Positions 6,501 through 8,604 of a stretch of 8,604 nt of DNA are shown here, piece after piece (the stretch's first letter is position 1; each line of letters begins with the position of its first letter). The DNA comes from Verrucomicrobiales bacterium. GTDB lineage: Bacteria; Verrucomicrobiota; Verrucomicrobiia; Limisphaerales; RI-55. Below the pieces are notes generated by a model. The model was given only the letters and a program-made list of their open reading frames with translations, searched no databases and had not been told where the DNA came from. The position numbers were made by a program, and so were the translations under genes. Where the stretch lies: NCBI GenBank assembly GCA_003484235.1, contig DNDP01000181.1:978-9581 (forward strand), given 5' to 3'.

Positions 6501-8604
6501 CCTGCTGGCCGGCGGCGGCGTCAATGAACCGGGCGCCACGGGCAGCTACGCCTTCCAGATCCGGCCGGTGACGGACGCGACGGCCGCGTTGACGCTCAAC
6601 ACACCGGTGGATGCGACGATCGCCCATGCGGGACAAAAACTGACTTACACGTTCGACATCGCGGCGCCGATGCGGGTGACTTTCGACAACCTCCGTTCCA
6701 CGGCCAATCTGAGCTGGACCTTGAGCACCGTCGGCCGCACCTACGCCAGCGGAGTGGGTTTCAACTCCGACAGCTGGTACGTCTACGACTTGTCGCCCGG
6801 ACCGCACCAGCTCGTGATCCAGGCCTCGGGCGACAGCACGGGCACGGCGCGGTTCGCATTGCGGGACTTTGCTGCGGCGGCTCCGGTGGCATTCGACACC
6901 ACAATCGCCGCCACCCACACGCCGCCCGCGGAAAGCCAGCTCTACCAGTTCACGGGCACCGCAGGTCAACGCGTCTTCTTCGACCTCGTCGGTCAAAGCG
7001 GCTTTACCTGGCACGGCACGGCGTTCTGGCGGCTGAGCAGCCCGGCACACGAAATACTCTTTGACGCGGGCGTGGCGGACCGCGGTCCCGTCACCCTGCC
7101 GGAGTCCGGCACCTACACGCTGATCGTCGCCGGCAACATCAATGAGCCCCAGCCGCAGGGCGACGTCAGTTTCCGGGTGGTCAACGCCCCACCGGCGACC
7201 GCTCCGCTGGCGTTGAACACCCTGACCTCCGGCACGCTGGGCACTTCCGGCGAGGAACACCGTTTCACCTTCAACGTGCCCGCGGCAACAGCGGTGCTGT
7301 TTGATTCCCGGACCAACAATGCCGTGCGCTGGACCCTGACCGGCCCGACTGGGACGCTGATGAACAACCGTCCCTTCAGTTCCTCGGATGCCGGCAACTA
7401 CGACAGCCATCTGCTGCTGCCGGCGGGCGACCACGTGCTGAGCATCACGGCGGCCGGGGATGCCACCGGCGGATACGCCTTTGTCCTGCGCACGCTGGAT
7501 TCCGCCAACGCACTGGCGCTCAACACCACGGTGAACGGCTCGCTCAATCCCGCGAATGCCACGCAGCTGTACCGCTTCAATGCGAACGCCGGCGACCGCG
7601 TGCAGTTTCAGGCATTGAGCCAGTCCGGCTTGCCCAACAGCTACTGGCGCCTGCGGAACCCCAGAGGAGAGGTTGTCTGGGGCGCATTCTTCAACGGCAG
7701 CACCCGCAGCAACCTGCTGGCCCACACCGGCACCTACACCCTGCAGATGGAGGGGCACATCAGCGATCCCGGCAACGGCACGTTTTCGTTCAGCAGCACC
7801 ACCTTCACCCCCACGCCGCCACCGGCGCCGACCGGCACCGCCATCAGCATCGGCCAGGTGGTAAGCAACACCCTGCCCACCTCGGCCACCGTCATGTCCT
7901 ATGCCATCACCCTGTCCCAGCCGGGTCGTCTCTATCTCGACTATCTGCGGGCGATGGACGGTTTCAGCTGGGCGTTGATCGGACCGGCCGGCACCGAGGT
8001 GCCGATGCACTCGGTCTACTCCGCGGTCAATCCGCCGCTGCACTCGCGGCTGCTGCCGGCCGGCACCTACGAGTTCCAACTCACCGGCAACACGATCCCC
8101 TACACCTTCCGCCTGCTCGACGCGGCCGTTGCCCCGCTCTACACGCCAGGCACGGTCATCACCAACGAGTTGAGCCCATCCTCGGGTGCGGTGCTGTACC
8201 GCGTCCAGCTCACCGCCAGCCAGACGTATTTCTTCGACACCATCTCCGAAAGCGGTCTCAGCGGCTCCGCCACCAAGCGGCTCGACGGTCCGGCGGGCAA
8301 CTCGCTGTTTGACTTTACGAGCAACAGCAACTCCGGCGTCTTCACTGCGGGCCAGACCGGAGAACACATTCTCATCGTGGATGGCCAGTGGTCCAACCCG
8401 GCACCATCCGGGACCAACGTGTTCAACCTCCGGCCGGTCATCACCACCACCACGCCGCTGACCTTCGCCACCGCGACCTCGGGTACTCTTGCCGGCGGCG
8501 GCGATGTCCACCAGTTCACTTTCAGCCTCGCCACCACCAGCCGCGTGTTCTTTGACGCGCGCAACAGCCCGGCCGGCGGCTGGAAGTGGACACTGGAGGG
8601 CCCC
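3568..8604 (+). CDS. giant secreted C-type lectin / PPC-like repeat protein, C-terminus beyond window
   Basis: One frame runs 1679 codons from ATG 3568 to the right edge without a stop. The N-terminus is a signal peptide: Arg residues at 7 and 15, a hydrophobic core (MVTATLLFSPLLFA, 21-34) and likely cleavage between A34 and Q35. ATG 3628 (M21) would remove the basic part, so 3568 is preferred. Domains in order: C-type-lectin-like (about 49-186), a beta-sandwich domain (about 192-371), then 13 modules of about 100 residues (375 to edge) resembling bacterial PPC-type domains, alternating between types A and B. The only cysteine is C17 in the signal peptide, and I count nine lysines in all. The protein is Ser/Thr/Gly/Ala/Asn-rich, as expected of a surface or secreted adhesin-like chain. 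A role in carbohydrate or surface binding is inferred from the lectin domain; no catalytic domain is seen so far. An anchor or sorting signal, if present, lies beyond the window. Confidence 0.93.
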   Translation, partial: MKTSTFRGGSASLPRGCQFGMVTATLLFSPLLFAQPVYWDPAQGGNGHYYEVVAVPTGINWWEARLQAAERGGHLATATNAAENTFIHGLAAARTNAWYVDGSNNTQGPWLGGYQVAGSTEPAGGWGWLTGEPFTVTQWAANQPGNSGNNEGALQFFGVGPNNLAATWNDLYELNGSVRGYVVEIDLTDTTGFLTRSAATDFSPTLNPSAPWAHGYSLNPGASFTTFEHATTSVGLQVWHRPGNSDPPSTVFNPTGSTITPGTPEYAAGKLHLHPGPSGEFAVLRFTTPVNGIYEINAAFQGADTVGTSTDARVLSGTNEWFRGTVNGYGPASRTAFRTAVTLTAGANIDFAVGPNGTYFYDNTLVEVEVSYRATSDAVSGMIAYAGDEDRYSFQLAAPATMYFDSRTSSSSLNWTLTGPPGTVVNARGFNNSDSESSSDPLLPLPAGDYTLVIRGSGSNTGAYEFALLNLADATLIAPSTVIANHAFPRRTTDLYQFTANSGDVMSFDRLTLVNGGSPYWRLVDPYGKIVWATHFNDVNNVTLPATGNYTLMVEGTISGGSATSYSFQLLPQGGTPPPAFTGTPLTLGAGITNVLATAGTTNAFTFTLAQPTRLYFDSLTNNSNLRYSLHGPPGVVASTRGVSGGINGDLHSVPAGDYQLVISAANNYSGSYAFRLHDLAAAKPVALDSVVSGTNAPAAGLNAYRFTATAGTRLFFDTLSRSGYAWHGMAFWSLIDPFGNPLFGDQGFNDRGSTTLNASGNYTLWVAGGDAEPGLEGAHSFKLVTVTETTTALALNTPYSGSINTPGQTRRYTFSIPQSTRVYFQSLTNNGNVRWTMTGPPGTVASSVTFGAGGWQTYNLYPGDYELTVFANGDITGDYAFRLQDFATATEIFAGSTVNGVSAPANTIQLYRFSATAGQRFYFDALSYSGFTWFGTPFWRLEDETGAVVVNPENGQSFDKNFADFATLLFNRTGTYYLLAGGGVNEPGATGSYAFQIRPVTDATAALTLNTPVDATIAHAGQKLTYTFDIAAPMRVTFDNLRSTANLSWTLSTVGRTYASGVGFNSDSWYVYDLSPGPHQLVIQASGDSTGTARFALRDFAAAAPVAFDTTIAATHTPPAESQLYQFTGTAGQRVFFDLVGQSGFTWHGTAFWRLSSPAHEILFDAGVADRGPVTLPESGTYTLIVAGNINEPQPQGDVSFRVVNAPPATAPLALNTLTSGTLGTSGEEHRFTFNVPAATAVLFDSRTNNAVRWTLTGPTGTLMNNRPFSSSDAGNYDSHLLLPAGDHVLSITAAGDATGGYAFVLRTLDSANALALNTTVNGSLNPANATQLYRFNANAGDRVQFQALSQSGLPNSYWRLRNPRGEVVWGAFFNGSTRSNLLAHTGTYTLQMEGHISDPGNGTFSFSSTTFTPTPPPAPTGTAISIGQVVSNTLPTSATVMSYAITLSQPGRLYLDYLRAMDGFSWALIGPAGTEVPMHSVYSAVNPPLHSRLLPAGTYEFQLTGNTIPYTFRLLDAAVAPLYTPGTVITNELSPSSGAVLYRVQLTASQTYFFDTISESGLSGSATKRLDGPAGNSLFDFTSNSNSGVFTAGQTGEHILIVDGQWSNPAPSGTNVFNLRPVITTTTPLTFATATSGTLAGGGDVHQFTFSLATTSRVFFDARNSPAGGWKWTLEGP
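3712..4125 (+). other. C-type-lectin-like domain of the giant protein
   Basis: Residues about 49-186. The opening YYEVV strand, NWWEARLQAAERGGHLATA helix and TNAAEN turn match the start of bacterial C-type-lectin-like domains. These are followed by WLGG, WGWLTGEPF, QWAANQPGN, NNEGALQF and WNDL (168-171). WND is the usual calcium/sugar-site strand motif. The usual EPN or QPD is here QPG, so sugar specificity or calcium dependence cannot be read off. The disulfide cysteines of animal lectins are absent, as often in bacterial members. Confidence 0.85.
4141..4680 (+). other. beta-sandwich domain of the giant protein
   Basis: Residues about 192-371 between the lectin domain and the repeat array. 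It has the pattern FSPTLNPSAPWAHGYSLNPG, then VWHRPGN, FAVLRFTTPVNGIYEINAAF, an LSGTNEWF turn, VTLTAGANIDFAVGPNG and a closing YDNTLVEVEVSY. I know similar sequences from large secreted proteins of Verrucomicrobia and Planctomycetes and take it for a jelly-roll-like, possibly carbohydrate-binding domain, but I cannot name a family with certainty. Confidence 0.5.
4690..5319 (+). repeat. repeat unit 1 (A1 4690-4992, B1 4993-5319)
   Basis: A1 carries YFDSRT, WTLTGPPGT and LPAGDYTLVI. B1 carries LYQFTANSGD, YWRLVDPYG and GNYTLMVEG, and ends in the proline-rich linker PQGGTPPPAFTGT. It most resembles unit 5. Confidence 0.8.
5320..5940 (+). repeat. repeat unit 2 (A2 5320-5619, B2 5620-5940)
   Basis: A2 carries RLYFDSL, YSLHGPPGV and VPAGDYQLVI. 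B2 carries YRFTATAGTRLFFDTL, WHGMAFWSLIDPFG and GNYTLWVAGG. The start of A2 (TLGAGITN, TLAQPTRLYFD) most resembles A6. Confidence 0.8.
5941..6582 (+). repeat. repeat unit 3 (A3 5941-6240, B3 6241-6582)
   Basis: A3 carries RVYFQSLTNN, WTMTGPPGT and YPGDYELTV. B3 is the longest B module (114 residues) because of extra residues around NPENGQSFDKNFADF. It carries YRFSATAGQRFYFDAL, WFGTPFWRLEDETG and GTYYLLAGGGVNEPG. Confidence 0.8.
6583..7200 (+). repeat. repeat unit 4 (A4 6583-6882, B4 6883-7200)
   Basis: A4 carries RVTFDNL and LSPGPHQLVI, but its GP-x-G motif is replaced by STVGRT. B4 carries LYQFTGTAGQRVFFDLV, WHGTAFWRL and GTYTLIVAGNINEP. B2, B3 and B4 form a subgroup sharing SG-[YF]-x-W-[HF]-G-[MT]-x-FW. 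Confidence 0.8.
7201..7830 (+). repeat. repeat unit 5 (A5 7201-7509, B5 7510-7830)
   Basis: A5 carries LFDSRTNN, WTLTGPTGT and LPAGDHVLSI. B5 carries LYRFNANAGDRVQF, SYWRLRNPRGEVVWG and GTYTLQMEGHISDPG, and ends in the proline-rich linker TPTPPPAPTGT, in the same place as the linker of unit 1. Confidence 0.8.
7831..8454 (+). repeat. repeat unit 6 (A6 7831-8133, B6 8134-8454)
   Basis: A6 carries TLSQPGRLYLDYL, WALIGPAGT and LPAGTYEFQL. B6 keeps LYRVQLTASQTYFFDTI and the closing GEHILIVDG strand, but its W-R-L strand has become TKRLDGPAG, the most divergent copy in the array. Confidence 0.75.
8455..8604 (+). repeat. repeat unit 7, start of A7 only
   Basis: Fifty residues are visible: TSGTL, HQFTFSL, RVFFDAR and WKWTLEGP, which match the first half of an A module. 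The window edge cuts it, so the array continues beyond. Confidence 0.75.

Larger units (their letters stand above)
4690..8604 (+). repeat. array of alternating A/B PPC-like modules (six full pairs plus part of a seventh)
   Basis: Protein-level tandem array, poorly conserved at DNA level. A modules (about 100 residues) carry an FDS-L/R strand, W-x-L-x-GP-x-G, LPAGDYxL-V/L-I and YAFRLxDLA. B modules (about 105-114 residues) carry LYxFxAxAGxRxFFD, a W-R-L-x-x-P-x-G strand and GxYTLxVxG. Anchors at the FD motif of A modules lie at residues 405, 618, 826 (Q instead of D), 1040, 1246, 1458 and 1663, giving spacings of 213, 208, 214, 206, 212 and 205. Resemblance to PF04151-type domains is by eye. 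Confidence 0.85.

Noticed and set aside
6475..8511. Long minus-strand open frame of 678 codons, with 4798-5907 similar
   Set aside because: Both lie antisense to the giant gene, whose + frame has a signal peptide, domains and regular repeats. The minus products are Gly/Arg/Val/Gln-rich with no domain, the typical shadow of GC-rich coding DNA.
1..8604. CRISPR array, tRNA/rRNA, insertion sequence or prophage signals
   Set aside because: No short direct repeats with spacers, no cloverleaf or rRNA-like stretch, no transposase or integrase and no terminal inverted repeats were seen.

Overview
The window is GC-rich bacterial DNA with three complete or partial genes of ordinary size and one giant gene that runs off the right edge, all on the + strand. 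A DUF1080 (3-keto-disaccharide hydrolase-like) protein, a C-type-lectin-like secreted protein and a very large exported beta-repeat protein together suggest a verrucomicrobial (Opitutales-like) or planctomycete-like polysaccharide-using bacterium. This is an inference from gene content and base composition; no rRNA or other decisive marker is present.

Layout: 1-477 is the C-terminal part of a DUF1080 protein whose start lies left of the window. 587-898 is a small membrane protein of unknown function. 899-1242 is a noncoding stretch ahead of a complete transketolase gene (1243-3312), which ends in a clear rho-independent terminator (3342-3370). 3568 to the right edge (8604) is a single open frame of 1679 codons with no stop. 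It encodes a signal peptide, a C-type-lectin-like domain, a beta-sandwich domain and then at least 13 modules of about 100 residues resembling bacterial pre-peptidase C-terminal (PPC-type) domains.

The main point of interest is the giant protein. Its modules alternate strictly between two types, A and B, giving a repeating unit of about 210 residues. A longer period of about 840 residues (four units) is marked by two proline-rich linkers and by module pairs that resemble each other best at that distance. The mature chain in the window has no cysteine and only eight lysines.

The genes do not look like one pathway. The transketolase is a housekeeping gene of the pentose phosphate/Calvin-type sugar rearrangements and is separated from the giant gene by a terminator. 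The DUF1080 and giant lectin genes fit an outward-facing, carbohydrate-related lifestyle. Long frames on the minus strand across the giant gene are GC-rich shadows and are not annotated.
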